NCBI GenBank assembly: GCA_028023455.1
Contig: JAQFVV010006508.1
Coordinates: 991,199-1,055,198, forward strand
From: Epiperipatus broadwayi
Lineage: Eukaryota > Onychophora > Udeonychophora > Euonychophora > Peripatidae
Direction of reading: 5' to 3'
DNA: 64,000 nt
The notes under the pieces are model-generated. The model was not told where the DNA came from, ran no database searches, and saw only the letters and a program-made list of their open reading frames with translations. The first letter of the stretch is position 1. Every line of letters begins with the position of its first letter. Of the stretch, positions 51,029 through 62,605 are shown piece after piece. Position numbers and translations under genes: made by a program.

Positions 51029-51170
51029 ATGGAGAGACTTTTAGACAGCAAAACGTTACAAATAAAAATATTTAAAAAATATTTTTTTAAATTGTACTTA
51101 AAAGGAATGTATTTTTTAATGTTTATAAGTATTTTTACTTGTAACTTTTTTTGTCTAAACGTTTCTCCAT
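51029..51170. mobile_element. Small MITE-like fold-back in a TA tract
   Basis: About 142 bp with inverted ends: ATGGAGAGACTTTTAGACA on the left pairs with TGTCTAAACGTTTCTCCAT on the right, and pairing continues through GTTACAAATAAAAAT and ATTTTTACTTGTAAC. It is flanked on both sides by TA repeats, as expected for a TA-targeting (Tc1/mariner-like) miniature element. No coding capacity. Confidence 0.65.
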
Positions 51171-51188
51171 ACACATATATATATATAT

Positions 51189-53312
51189 TGTAACGATATA
51201 TAAATATGTCGTTACATTAAATTGAAATAAAAACTTAAAAGTTTGCAAATAAAAGGAAAAAACTAAACGCTAAAATTAAAATGTTTGTTAAACGTATATA
51301 TATTTGCACAGATGCTACACTTTAAAAATATTTTTTTCATAAACAAAAAAAAAAAAGTATTTGAACGTATTTTTTTTTTAATAAAAAAATACAAGATTGA
51401 AATATAAAAATATTTTAATAAAAAAATAACGTAAGTTAAAATAAAAACAGGTATTAATTAATTCCTGTAATCTGTAAATGGAAATGATTGTTTATTAATT
51501 ATCTAAAAGCTGTGTAATTAAAAAGTCAGATGAAAAGTTAGATAAGAGATGAAAGAGATTTTAGTTTGACCAATGGAAGCACTAAGCCTTGGCTCAGACC
51601 CTAACGAAAGTGATAGATTAGTGACGTTTTGTTCATTGAATCCTTGTGGATAATATAAAAAGGGAAATACAGTTTTTTCTGACAGTTCCAGCGTTGTGTG
51701 TTTGAGAGGTGGTAGGACGCACATACCACACTCTCTATTTAAAAAGGAAAAATGAAAAGACTGTGATACCAGAACAGAACCAGCTAATGCTACCTCCAAA
51801 ATATAAGACCGGTCTTCCAGGAAAGTCCCCATGGGAATTGCCAACGGGAACATGGACTCTTCTACCATAAGCTATATGAAATGAACAATTATTAAAATCA
51901 ATTAAGAACTTTCGTCAAGTTTTACAAATTGATAAACAAGCCAACTTAAATGTGAAAACGGACTCTTATCTGACTTTTGTAAGTTTTTAAATCAAATTAA
52001 TAATGTTTAATTTTATATGTTTTCCGATTGATAAACATCATTTCCATTTTTTTTTCTTATTGTAAAGATTATTTAAACGTATGAAATTTAAGTTGTTTAT
52101 AGACGCTTGCATGGATTCGTTTGCGGTTAATTATATTTTGGTTTTCATATTTGATCAAAATATATAGACATTCGATAAATAATGATACCTTACGGTGAAT
52201 ATCTAAAATGTATTTATTCGGATGTCTTTTTAAATTATTGGTGACAATGCAAGTATCTTATGGTGAATACTATTGGGTTACTTATAAGTTTCCCTCTGCG
52301 ATTGTCGGTATCAATAATTTTGTATTTTGATCGTTTATGTGTATTTTGAAATGTTTTTGACCGTGGAATCTATGTAATCGATCTATACCCAACATTTTTA
52401 AACAAATCTGTGCGAACGTATTTAAATGTTAAATCTAAGTCGGGCATGAATGGCTATATAGATTTGTAAAGTTATATTAGGGGAGGGTAATCTTAGGTTA
52501 TTTGTGTCGTTGTTGAATTGGGTCAATGGATTGGATATATTTGTGTAATTAGTAGATGTAGTATGAGTTTCGCTACGTGCAGAATCGCTGTATACACCGC
52601 TCCAACCCTTTGCCTATGGATGGGATTGTAAGTTGGCAAAAAGGATCGTGGTCCCTTCCTATGGAGTTTTTATTTTATTGTTCTTCTTGCTATACAGATG
52701 TCATATTCCTGTATTGGACAAGAGTCAATGTTTTCTCTAACTATACTGTTCAGATGTCCATTCCTGACAGTATAGTATATTTGTGCTGTTGTATTTTCAT
52801 GCTACATTGAATACATAAATGTATCAGATGGATTGATGCCAGTTTGACTGCGAATTTTAGCCTAAGGTTAAATCAGGGAAGAATATTTTCAAATGCAGAT
52901 CTATGTAGTCTATTCATACTTGACTATTTAAATAAAATATTAAACTCATGGAAACTTAGTTAAATGTAAAATTAAAAGTTAATATAAAAATCTAAAATGA
53001 TAAACTTATTCCTCAAAATTTAAATGTTATTTTATATGTGCGTAAATAAATATTTTTATGTGTTAATTTCTGGCAGTGGCTTTTATTCTTTTATATTTAA
53101 GATATAAAATTTATATTTTATAATCTCTGCTACTCCCTGAGCTAGTGACTTGGGCTAACGATCGGAATATTTAAATAAAGTGGAATCTTAACAGTGCGTA
53201 TCTGCCTACTTTATAAATTTTTCTAGGCTCAAATACCTAGATGGCGCTCTGTAGAGCAGATATTGTTTTTGCGGTTAGATTCGATCTTCACTTGCATTTC
53301 GATCGGTATAAT
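51189..53312 (+). repeat. Long terminal repeat-like direct repeat, left copy (2,124 bp)
   Basis: Near-identical (about 2% different by eye over sampled parts) to 53984-56104, in direct orientation. It starts TGTAACG within an imperfect inverted repeat of about 28 bp and ends CGGTATAAT, so the 5' TG is canonical but the 3' CA is not. A TATA box (51654-51662) lies about 470 bp in, and an AATAAA at 52931 could serve polyadenylation. The upstream boundary is a TA tract. It carries short frames on both strands (51518-51868 minus, 52577-52810 plus) that are present in both copies but change amino acids freely between them, so they are not convincing genes. Confidence 0.75.
51654..51662 (+). promoter_or_regulatory. 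TATA box in left LTR-like repeat
   Basis: TATAAAAAG, a good TATA match, is preserved in the second copy at 54445-54453. If the element is an LTR retrotransposon, transcription would start about 25-30 bp downstream. Confidence 0.45.
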
Positions 53313-53983
53313 TGGCATCCCAAGTGTGGCCTTACCTCAGATATTGACCCTGAGAAGGGGAATTGATGATGATGAAATTTTCTATCTTTAATAAATCACG
53401 AGTGCCCTGAGAATTTTAAAAGTAAATCATGCCAGTAAGATTTTTCTTTAAAAATGAGTATATATATTTGTGTATTAACGCAATGTTATAGTCCGATATT
53501 AATAAACCACGAGTACCTTGAAAATGAAGCCCGTAATAATTTTCTGAAATGAGTATAGATATATGTTTTGTATTAACGTAAAGTTATAGTTTAAATTTTG
53601 TGTAAAAAGGTACTGCCAGTAAGAAAAATTGTGCATATGTAAAGAGAAATACGAGGAATAAAAAGTAATAAATAAAACGTAATTAATAAATATAAATCAT
53701 AATTTTTTTTTAAAAAGTCTTGTTTAAAATCTAATCGTTTAACTTTCCTAAGTAATAGTTAAAGGTAGGAAAAATGAAACTTGGAAGGGAGGGGGCAGAA
53801 ATTTAGCTGGTAATAGGGAATCAACAGTCAACATTTTTTTTTAATCATTATATTTGTGTGTAATTACTGTTTTGTCTTTTTGAAATTTCATATATAACAA
53901 ATTTGTGTAACGTAATTACTAACACTAAGTAAATTCTTTTTTTTTTTTTAATGTTTTTACTTTTTTGAGGAAGTTTACTGATA
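53313..53983 (+). mobile_element. Internal region of non-autonomous LTR element
   Basis: Only 671 bp separate the two long direct repeats. It begins TGGCATCCCAAGTGTGGCC, positioned and composed like a tRNA primer-binding site. It contains a purine-rich tract, GGAAGGGAGGGGGCAG, near 53785 that could be a polypurine tract, although it is about 190 bp short of the right repeat. A 111-bp tandem duplication (ATAAATCACGAGTGCC at about 53391, ATAAACCACGAGTACC at about 53502) fills part of it. There is no gag, protease or reverse transcriptase, so mobilisation would need proteins from another element. Confidence 0.6.
53388..53606 (+). repeat. 111-bp tandem duplication inside the element
   Basis: Two diverged copies, each starting with AATAAA.CACGAGT and ending TTAACG.AA.GTTATAGT. 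Confidence 0.7.
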
Positions 53984-56104
53984 TGTAACGATATATAAAT
54001 ATGTCGTTACATTAAATTGAAATAAAAACTTAAAAGTTCGCAAATAAAAGGAAAAACTAAACGCTAAAATTAAAATGTTTGTTAAACGTATATATATTCA
54101 CACAGATGATAAACTTTAAAAATATTTTTTTCATAAACAAAAAAAAAAGTATTTGAACGTATTTTTTTTTAATAAAAAAATACAAGATTGAAATATAAAA
54201 ATATTTTAATAAAAAAATAATGTAAGTTAAAATAAAAACAGGTATTAATTAATTCCTGTAATCTGTAAATGGAAATGATTGTTTATTAATTATCTGAAAG
54301 CTGTGTAATTAAAAAGTCAGATGAAAAGTTAGATAAGAGAAGAAAGAGATTTTAGCTTGACCAATGGAAGCACTAAGCCTTGGCTCGGACCCTAACGAAA
54401 GTGATAGATTAGTGACGTTTTGTTCATTGAATCCTTGTGGATAATATAAAAAGGGAAATAGTTTTTCTGACAGTTCCAGCATTGTGTGTTTGAGAGGTGG
54501 TAGGACGCACATACCACACTCTCTATTTAAAAAGGAAAAATGAAAAGACTGTGATACCAGAACAGAACCAGCTAATGCTACCTCCAAAATATCAGACCGG
54601 TCTTCCAGGAAAGTCTCCGTGGGAATTTCCAACGGGAACATGGACTCTTCTACCATAAGCTATATGAAATGAACAATTATTAAAATCAATTAAGAACTTT
54701 CGTCAATTTTTACAAATTGATAAACAAGCCAACTTAAATGTGAAAACGGACTCTTATCTGACTTTTGTAAGTTTTTAAATCAAATTAATAATGTTTAATT
54801 TTATATGTTTTCCGATTGATAAACATCATTTCCATTTTTTTTTCTTATTGTAAAGATTATTTAAATGTATAAAATTTAAGTTGTTTATAGACGCTTGCAT
54901 GGATTCGTTTGCGGTTAATTATATTTTGGTTTTCATATTTGATCAAAATATATAGACATTCGATAAATAATGATACCTTACGATGAGTATCTAAAATGTA
55001 TTTATTCGGATGTCTTTTAAGTTATTGGTGACAACGCAAGTATCTTATGGTGAATACTATTGGGTTACTTATAAGTTTCCCTCTGCGATTGTCGGTATCA
55101 ATAATTTTGTATTTTGATCGTTTATGTGTATTTTGAAATGTTTTTGACCATGGAATCTATGTAATCGATCTATACCCAACATTTTTAAACAAATCTGTGT
55201 GAACCTATTTAAATGTTAAATCTAAGTCGGGCGTGAATGGCTATATAGATTTGTAAAGTTATATTAGGGGAGGATAATCTTAGGTTATTTGTGTTGTTGT
55301 TGAATTGGGTCAATGGATTGGATATATTTGTGTAATTAGTAGATGTAGTATGAGTTTTGCTACATGCAGAATCGCTGTATACACCGCACCAACCCTTTGC
55401 CTATGAATGGGATTGTAAGTCGGCAAAAAGGATCACGGTCCCTTCCTATGGAGTTTTTATTTTATTGTTCTTCTTGCTATACAGACATCATATTCCTGTA
55501 TTGGACAAGAGTCAATGTTTTCTCTAACTATACTGTTCAGATGTCCATTCCTGACAGGATAGTATATTTGTGCTGTTGTATTTTCATGCTACATTGAATA
55601 CATAAATGTATCAGATGGATTGATGCCAGTTTGACTGCGAATTTTAGCCTAAGGTTAAATCAGGAAAGAATATTTTCTTTTCAAATGCAGATCTATGTAG
55701 TCTATTCATACTTGACTATTTAAATAAAATATTAAACTCATGGAAACTTAGTTAAATGTAAAATTAAAAGTTAATATAAAAATTTAAAATGTTAAACTTA
55801 TTCCTCAAAATTTAAATGTTATTTTATATGTGCGTAAATAAATATTTTTATGTGTTAATTTCTGGCAGTGGCTTTTATTCTTTTATATTTAAGATATAAA
55901 ATTTATATTTTATAATCTCTGCTACTCCCTGAGCTAGTGACTTGGGCTAACGATCGGAATATTTAAATAAAGTGGAATCTTAACAGCGCGTATCTGCCTA
56001 CTTTATAAATTTTTCTAGGCTCAAATACCTAGATGGTGCTCTGTAGAGCAGATATTGTTTTTGCGGTTAGATTCAATCTTCACTTTCATTTCGATCGGTA
56101 TAAT
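53984..56104 (+). repeat. Long terminal repeat-like direct repeat, right copy (2,121 bp)
   Basis: Second copy of the long direct repeat, with the same TGTAACG start and CGGTATAAT end, followed at once by a TA tract. Differences from the left copy are scattered substitutions and 1-5-bp indels (for example an extra TTTTC near 55677). Short frames at 54309-54656 (minus) and 55364-55597 (plus) mirror those of the left copy. Confidence 0.75.
54445..54453 (+). promoter_or_regulatory. TATA box in right LTR-like repeat
   Basis: Same TATAAAAAG as at 51654, in the equivalent position. A right LTR could drive transcription of flanking DNA. Confidence 0.4.
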
Positions 56105-57400
56105 ATATATATATATATCACGAGCTTCATAAACAATTAGTAAAATCATTGTCTCAAAGTTTAATTATTGATTACATTGTTGACAGAAAAACATAAATGC
56201 ATCAGGAAATTGATGTTTATGCTAATTGTATTTCCTATTTTGCCAAATCTGATTTCTTATCAGTTTACAAATAAATTTGCATATTGTCAAATAGTGATAA
56301 TTATTAAAATGTGTATAAAAATGTAAAATAAATTGCATATGAAATCGTATTGTTTTGAATAAAGTTAAATAGTTAATAAAAAAAGCCAAAAATGTTTGTC
56401 ATGTATCAATTTGTTTCAAATATTTGAATTTTTTTTTTAGTCATATTTTATTTTTTTAATTTATTTATGTGAATTTTAAAGTAATTTTACTTTGTTGCTT
56501 TGGTTTTATGTGATTTTTGAAAATTACAGAATGCATCCTCCATATTTCAAGGTGAGTTTAGTCTATTTTTGTGCAATTTATTTTATGCAGGTTTTTGCAG
56601 AACATATCTACTGCATAAAAAGTGACTCAAGTATATATCTGTAATCCAGGGAGTTATAGATTTAAAGAGTATAAAGATTTATTTTTCACTTTTATTTAAA
56701 TGTAATTTTGTTTGTTTTATTGATTATATTCTTTAATAATATAAAATATAATGATAATCATTTGACTATGTTTAACGAAATCATTTTATTTCTTTGTAAG
56801 TTGTATAAGTTAGTTTTATAAAAATAAACTTTATTTTTAGAATTTTTTTTGCTCTTAAACTTAACAGAATTATTTAGAAAAATTCCATAGAGCACAATAC
56901 CTTTTTCGTCCTTTCAATTTGTAATTGTTTTAAATCTTAAAGATTCATTTTAGCACATTGTAAAAAAGCATAAATCTTGTAAGTTTTAAAAATAAAATCT
57001 GGATTCCATCAATAGATTTTCAATTGGATGGACAGTTAAAGAATTGGAGTGTGTATTAAATTGGAGTCTGTCCATTAAAGTATGAAGATTGTCTATTTTA
57101 ATATATATCTGAGCACTTATAGTATATATGTGTGGGAGGTGATAATCAGGACCAACTGATGATTGCTGGTTTAGCATGAAATATGTATATTGGTGATTAT
57201 TTATCTTTTCAGCATATATGTGCTTAAGTGTATCAGTGTTATTAGATGGAGTGGAAAGTCGTGGGTCATGTGAATGTCTGTGCTCATATACCCTATATGT
57301 TACCATAAGAAATGGACACAGCGATTGAAAATTTTCCCACCAAAATACTTGCAAAGTATGTCAAGATCTTATCCAGAAAAAATACTAAGAAATGGAATTT
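56105..57400. other. TA tract then AT-rich sequence, no supported gene
   Basis: Starts with a short TA tract to about 56118. A minus-strand frame at 56986-57354 (122 codons) resembles no family I know and is probably chance. A splice-like pair (…TTACAG at 56529 and GTGAGT at 56552) brackets 22 bp and could be a micro-exon, but nothing supports it further. Confidence 0.4.
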
Positions 57401-57419
57401 TTTCGTAAAAAAAAATTAA

Positions 57420-57800
57420 ACAAAACAAACCAATAATTCAGAACGATAAAAAAATATAAATTATAAGAGTTTTATTAGCACTTTTCATGCAGGGGTGAAA
57501 AAAAAATGGAGAAAATATTCATCAACCTATATTTTTTTATGTAAATTCGCAAAACAAAACAAACAATTCTCCACATGAAAGAAAGTCTAACAATTTCATT
57601 TCTGCTTTTCATGTAGGGGAAAAAATAGATAAATATTAATCAACTTTTTTTGTAAATACACACCACAAAAGAAATAAAGTAAACAAATCAAATAATTCAG
57701 AATAGTAAAGAAATATAAATTACAATACTTTTATTAATTACCAATTTTCATACAGGTGGAAAAATGAGAAAAATATTCATCAATTTATATTTTTTGATAA
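57420..57800 (+). repeat. Degenerate tandem repeat, ~125-140-bp units
   Basis: The core TTTTCATGCAGGGGTGAAAA (about 57482) recurs as TTTTCATGTAGGGGAAAA (about 57606) and TTTTCATACAGGTGGAAAA (about 57746). Each is followed by ATATTCATCAAC-like and GTAAATACAC-like blocks. The AATAATTCAGAA block at about 57430 and 57690 suggests a higher-order unit near 257 bp. Confidence 0.65.
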
Positions 57801-57898
57801 ATACACCAAAAAGAACCATAAAACAATGAAGCCTTCAATTTGGTAGTGGGCAGCTTCCAAATTGTCATTATTTTGGACTACTTTCAAATATGAAGAAA

Positions 57899-57930
57899 CA
57901 ACACACACACAAACACACACACACATATAT
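57899..57930. repeat. (CA)n microsatellite
   Basis: ACACACACAC with one interruption, running into ATATAT. Confidence 0.85.
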
Positions 57931-58054
57931 AAATTCATTACTTAATAAAATTATGAAAACTACTTACACTCACTATATTTAAATCAAATGAACTGAACAC
58001 AAAAAAGAATAATAATCAACTTACGTTTTCAAAATAAATAAAAAAAACATGTTT

Positions 58055-58205
58055 TCAAAGCACGTTTTGAAAAAGACAATGTTTTTGCAACTCATAACTA
58101 TAAATAAGGAAATAATAACAATCAAAGTATGTTTTGAAAAAAAAAATCACTGAAAAATATAAATAACGCCAAATAATAACAATCAAATCTCGTTTTGAAA
58201 AATCT
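58055..58205 (+). repeat. Degenerate ~70-bp tandem repeat
   Basis: The blocks ACGTTTTGAAAAA, TATAAATAA and AAATAATAACAATCAAA recur about twice with a further partial copy. Confidence 0.6.
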
Positions 58206-58247
58206 AAATCATCTTTTCAGACTTTTTTCAATACACATTGCATGGTT

Positions 58248-58345
58248 TATTTTCTTTCAATTTGATATGATCTGGATGTGAAAAGTCTTTTATCTTTCAA
58301 TTTGATATGATCTCAAGATTACCGAAGATGTGAAAAGTTTTTTAT
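58248..58345 (+). repeat. Short tandem duplication (~45 bp)
   Basis: CTTTCAATTTGATATGATCT occurs twice, each time followed by GATGTGAAAAGT.TTTTAT. Confidence 0.7.
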
Positions 58346-59506
58346 ATCTTCTATATTGCAAGAACCATAATTTTGTAAGAGTTAAAAGACAAATATTATA
58401 AAAACTCTGTCAGATTATGAAAATTATTCTACATGAATACAGCATGATAAACAGAGCAACCAAAATGCAAATAAAACATTAATTATAAACAACAATTTGC
58501 CAAGCACTTTTGGTACTATATACCAGAATTATGGTGACTTATTGGAACTGAATGATTAATATTCCAGTGAATGCTCAGTGGAATACTGGTGTTGTGTTGA
58601 TTTAGAATGTTTTTAGACTTTGCAATATACCAAGCTGTTTTCAACTTCCTTTTCCGATTATTTGACTCATAGCACACAGTAGTAATATTTGAGAATAAAA
58701 CTCATGACAATAATTATTTTCATGATTTAAACAGAAACAGAATTAATCTGTAAAATCACTTTTAGATTTTGTGTACTGATAAATATGCTGTTGTAATCAT
58801 GTTAATATAGTCACCTTCGTTTCACCATAATTGTAAAGTGTAAAATATTTATTAATTTAAGCTTTGGTATATAAATATCACAAGGCAATTTAATTAATAC
58901 ATGAGGTACGTTTAATTATATTTCAGTAATTTTTATAATATTTTTATATAAGAAAAAAATATTACCTTTTTCTAAATTAACTTTGTTCAATCATATGTCA
59001 TTTTGAAATATCTAGACTAAATGATATTATACTTTCATTGATTTATCTCAGGATTGAGTTTTAAAAAAAATGTTAAAAATAACAGCCAGCTAAAAAAAAA
59101 AAGGAGGGCATAATTTAAAAAAATGGATAAAAGTAATGTTTTGCTGTTCTAAAAATAGTTCTGAAATTCCTTTGAAATCTTATAAATGTTTTCTTTCTTT
59201 GGTACAAGATAAATGTAAAAAGTATTATTTTTTTTTAATATTTTTTATTGTTTTCTTTCAAAAGTATTATAAGATAAAAGTAATCATCTTCACATCTACA
59301 ATGTGCTGTGGCTAGAAAGAACAGGTAGCTCACTTATTGGTAACTGAATTACAATTAAGCTTTATTAATTAGTATAAAAGGATGTAAGGAAATTTTATCA
59401 TTATTACCATCTATTTAAATAAAATTAACTATGGAATAAGTTTTAACCATAAGCAGTTGCTATATTTATTTATGAATTTTATAACCATAATTATCCAGAA
59501 TATTTA
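58346..59506. other. AT-rich sequence, no gene seen
   Basis: No coding, RNA or repeat feature can be supported. Probably the 5' flank of the gag relic. Confidence 0.45.
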
Positions 59507-61368
59507 ATGAATAAAAGATTTGAAGAGCAATTTGGAGAAATTAAGAAAAAGTTACAAAAATTTGAAGAAGAATCACATGCAAACCTTAGAAAAATAAAGG
59601 ATAATGCCAAAAGAGTTGATGAGAAATATTTAGTGATGAATGATAAATTTAAGAAATCTCTGGAAAAGATGGAAAAATCAATACAGCATCAACGGGATGA
59701 AATCAAGTTTAAGTCCTCAAAAATCAGAAGAGGTAATGCAAAGAATGAGGTATGATTGTCAAGGATCAATATAATTTATTATCTAGTAAAGTAGAAAAAA
59801 TTACCATACAGTTTCATGATGGAGTTGAACATTACAAATGCCAAATTAAAGGTTTAACTGCTACACATGAGAGTCAAAAGCTATGGAAAATAAGTTGATA
59901 CAAATATTGGAAGTGGAAGGTTGGAAAAAGGAAGTTGATGAAAAAGTTAAACTACCTTTACAGGGTTTTACTAATGATGTTGACATGGTAAAAAGTCAGG
60001 TTGAAAAAAAATTGTATATGAAGCTAGACATTTAAATGTGAAAAGAAGGTGTCAGATGTCTTAGATAGTGTTGAACAACAATTGAAACAATTGAAGTTGA
60101 GCTCAGATTGAAAGGTCTTTAATATAGAGTCAAAATTAGATGAAGTTTATAATCACATAGAAAATTATAGAAGTCAGGTTAATCAAAAGGTACAGGGTAT
60201 CAAAATAGAGCCTAATCCTAGATTAAGTAATTTACAGAGGTGTGCAAGAGAAGCTAAGAGAGATAGACAAAATGTACAAGAGATTGAATAAAGAAGTTGA
60301 TGAAGTAAAGGACACTATCATCTGGCCTTCAAGAAAGGGTAGTGTTAATCAAAAGATAGTTGAAGATGTAGATAGGAAGTTCCAGCATGATAAATTTAAT
60401 ATAGAAAGATTTATGCAAAGTAAAGAGTACAGGAAACTCAAGATAGATGATGATCATGATAGTTTTAAAAGAGGTTCTTTGGCAGAAACAAGAGTAAAAT
60501 TTACTGCATATGATTTTTAGCATTAAAGCCTAGATTGAAATGGTCCTCAGAGTCAGAAAAGACTAAATCCTGAAAAGTTCAAAGTGCACAAAGACAACAA
60601 TTTTTATAATGTAGAAAATCAGAATTCTTTAGCTTTGAAGTTTCTGTGGATAAAAATGATTAAAGGAGAATATTTAAAGAACCTTTATAAATATCTGCAA
60701 AACCTTGAGAATTTATCTGCATCGTCAGCTTTTAAGGTAGAAATGATTGTACTTGCAAGCAATCACTTATGTTCTGCATGAAATGATTGGTGGCAGTCCA
60801 TGTTTGACAAGCCCCAAACCTTTAGTGATTATAAATATTTGATCTTAGCAAGTTTATGGAGTGAAGACTGCCAGAACAACCTTAGGTACCAGGTATCACA
60901 GGAAAAATACAAGCTGCAAAAAGGTAGTTATACCCAATTTATCAGATACCAGGTGGTTAAGCTCAACACATTAATGGATTTACCCCTTTATCAGAGTCTC
61001 AGATAATCAGAAAACTCAGGTATAATTTGCCATGGCATATAGAGCATATCCTCATTGCTGCTTATAGACATACTTTCAAAGAAGCAGAAGAAATCCTAGA
61101 CTCATTGGAGGCAAGTGCTAAAAATCTGGATACTAGAGCAAGTTTTATTAAGGAATCCAATCCTCCTATAAATAATGTAGAACTTCTGGCTATGCTAAAG
61201 TATAATGGAAAAATGGTGTTACAGATAGAAGTAGCTATAGATCAAGTCTCTATGAGGAAAAAAATAGCCATATTATCAGGAATAAATGAAAGTGTGGAGA
61301 TAGTAATCAGCCATCTATCTGGGATACAAACCAGCCCAAAAATGAAAAGAAAAACAAAATGGCATTGA
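59507..61368 (+). pseudogene. Broken Ty3/gypsy-like retrotransposon gag
   Basis: A gag-like structural protein relic. The N-terminal ~300 codons (59507-60520) are coiled-coil-like: heptad-rich E/K sequence such as RFEEQFGEIKKKLQKFEEE. The C-terminal part (60584-61368) has capsid hallmarks of insect/invertebrate Ty3-type gag as I recall them: a WW pair (60788-60793), FSDYKYLILASLWSEDCQ, and a later EHILIAAYRHTFKEAEEILD segment. Most pieces lie in one frame (59507-59755, 60242-60520, 60584-60781, 60800-61006), broken by stops such as TGA at 60779. The middle (59756-60241) and the final piece (61027-61368) are frameshifted. No zinc knuckle, protease or polymerase follows, so only a truncated copy remains. 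A domesticated gag is unlikely given the stops. The family assignment is moderate. Confidence 0.55.
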
Positions 61369-61780
61369 ACTAATTAGGATCACTCAATTAAGCAAACCCT
61401 AGAAAAATTTGTTTAGGAAATTCCTCCAATTATATGAATGGTCCTATCAAGCAATTAAACAAGTTGGTGAGAATGCTTAACTGGTGTCCACCCCAAAGGA
61501 ATGAGAGGTACTTACAATGCCAAAAGTCTTATACCATATTCTAAAAAAGTTTAGATTTGTAGAACTAATTACAGTATAATCTCAGTGTATCACCTTATTG
61601 ATGAGTTGTATTTATATTTCATATTCATTTTTAGCCACCACCTGTGTAAAAATATAATTAGAAGAATATATATTTAAAATGTAATCATTACTTTTTCCCC
61701 CTTAACGTTGGGAGAGTTGAAGCCAATTGATTCCATATTTGCTCCCATTGCTTATTTTAATTTAATTAATGTACAAATGT

Positions 61781-61782
<2 letters not shown>
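61369..61782. other. Sequence downstream of gag relic, no gene seen
   Basis: No continuation of a polymerase gene can be recognised in any frame. Confidence 0.45.

Positions 61783-61858
<76 letters not shown>
61783..61858. repeat. (TA)n microsatellite, about 76 bp
   Basis: Uninterrupted TA repeat. The IYIYIY-type minus-strand frame across it is an artefact of the repeat. Confidence 0.98.
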
Positions 61859-61861
<3 letters not shown>

Positions 61862-62552
61862 AACCATATATTTTAGTATAAAATATAATAATTGATGTAA
61901 CTGGTATAAAAATTTCTCTGTCTTCTTTTGGTGATTTGATTGGCTTGATTTGCACTTTGAACAGATTACGCTCTCATATTCAAAATAATTTATTAGAGAG
62001 AATGGGTAATATTTTGCCTTACTTTTTGTCTATATTATTTTAATAAATTTAAATTGCTTCTTTCCATATACTAATTCATATCAAAATGTTTAACTTTTTA
62101 AAAATTTTGACAACACATTAAATTTGGTAAAATATTATTAAAAATAATAATAATTTTTATTTGTTTAAAATGGTCTTAAAAATTATTTCCATTGAATTAA
62201 AAAAAACCCATTTGTTCAACTAAATTTAATTATTAAAAATAAATACAGTAATTACGTATGCGTTTCAATGTAAAAAAGAAAGGAGCGCGAATTAAAAAAA
62301 AAATCGTCTGATAGTGTTGCTTTTGGAGGGAGAAAGAAAAGAAAATGGTAAAAGGCAAATGGTGTAAATATGATAAGCTTATTTTAAAATAGTTAACAAG
62401 TAAACGGATTACCACAAAGTTTTCTATAAACGTAAAAATAACATAGTGGTATTTAATAATAAGATGAATTGCTAAATTTAAAAGTCCGTTCAAGTCGGCT
62501 AGCCAGGTGGATCAAATCGCCAGTAATAATTTTCCAATATTACATTTGAAAT
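61859..62552. other. Intergenic sequence, possible promoter region at its right end
   Basis: AT-rich to about 62270. After that, unlike most of the window, CpGs appear (GGAGCGCG, TCGTCTG, AAGTCGGCTAGCC, ATCGCCAG) just before a good ATG context at 62553. No TATA box was found. Confidence 0.3.
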
Positions 62553-62599
62553 ATGTCGGAGCTGTCCAGTTTAAAAGCAGAATTAGTTGCAAGATTTTG
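62553..62599 (+). CDS. Possible first coding exon of an unrecognised gene
   Basis: ATG at 62553 has A at -3 and opens a 15-codon frame reading MSELSSLKAELVARF, followed by a splice donor-like GTATGT at 62600-62605. The short charged helix-like start, local CpG content and donor are what an ordinary host-gene first exon looks like, and nothing nearby resembles a transposon. The next exon would lie beyond 62600, but no clear acceptor plus continuing frame could be identified before 64000. The protein family was not recognised. It could easily be chance. Confidence 0.25.
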
Positions 62600-62605
62600 G
62601 TATGT

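Noticed and set aside
51518-54656. Minus-strand frames 51518-51868 and 54309-54656 shared by both LTR-like repeats
   Set aside because: Shared because the repeats are duplicates. Amino-acid changes between them are frequent (four in the first 18 comparable residues), giving no sign of protein constraint.
52577-55597. Plus-strand 77-codon frames at 52577-52810 and 55364-55597
   Set aside because: Same reasoning: duplicated by the repeat, short, no recognisable domain.
56986-57354. 122-codon minus-strand frame
   Set aside because: No recognisable domain, no codon or context support; kept only as a remark in the spacer entry.
61752-61955. Minus-strand frame with IYIYIY repeats
   Set aside because: Direct translation of the TA microsatellite.
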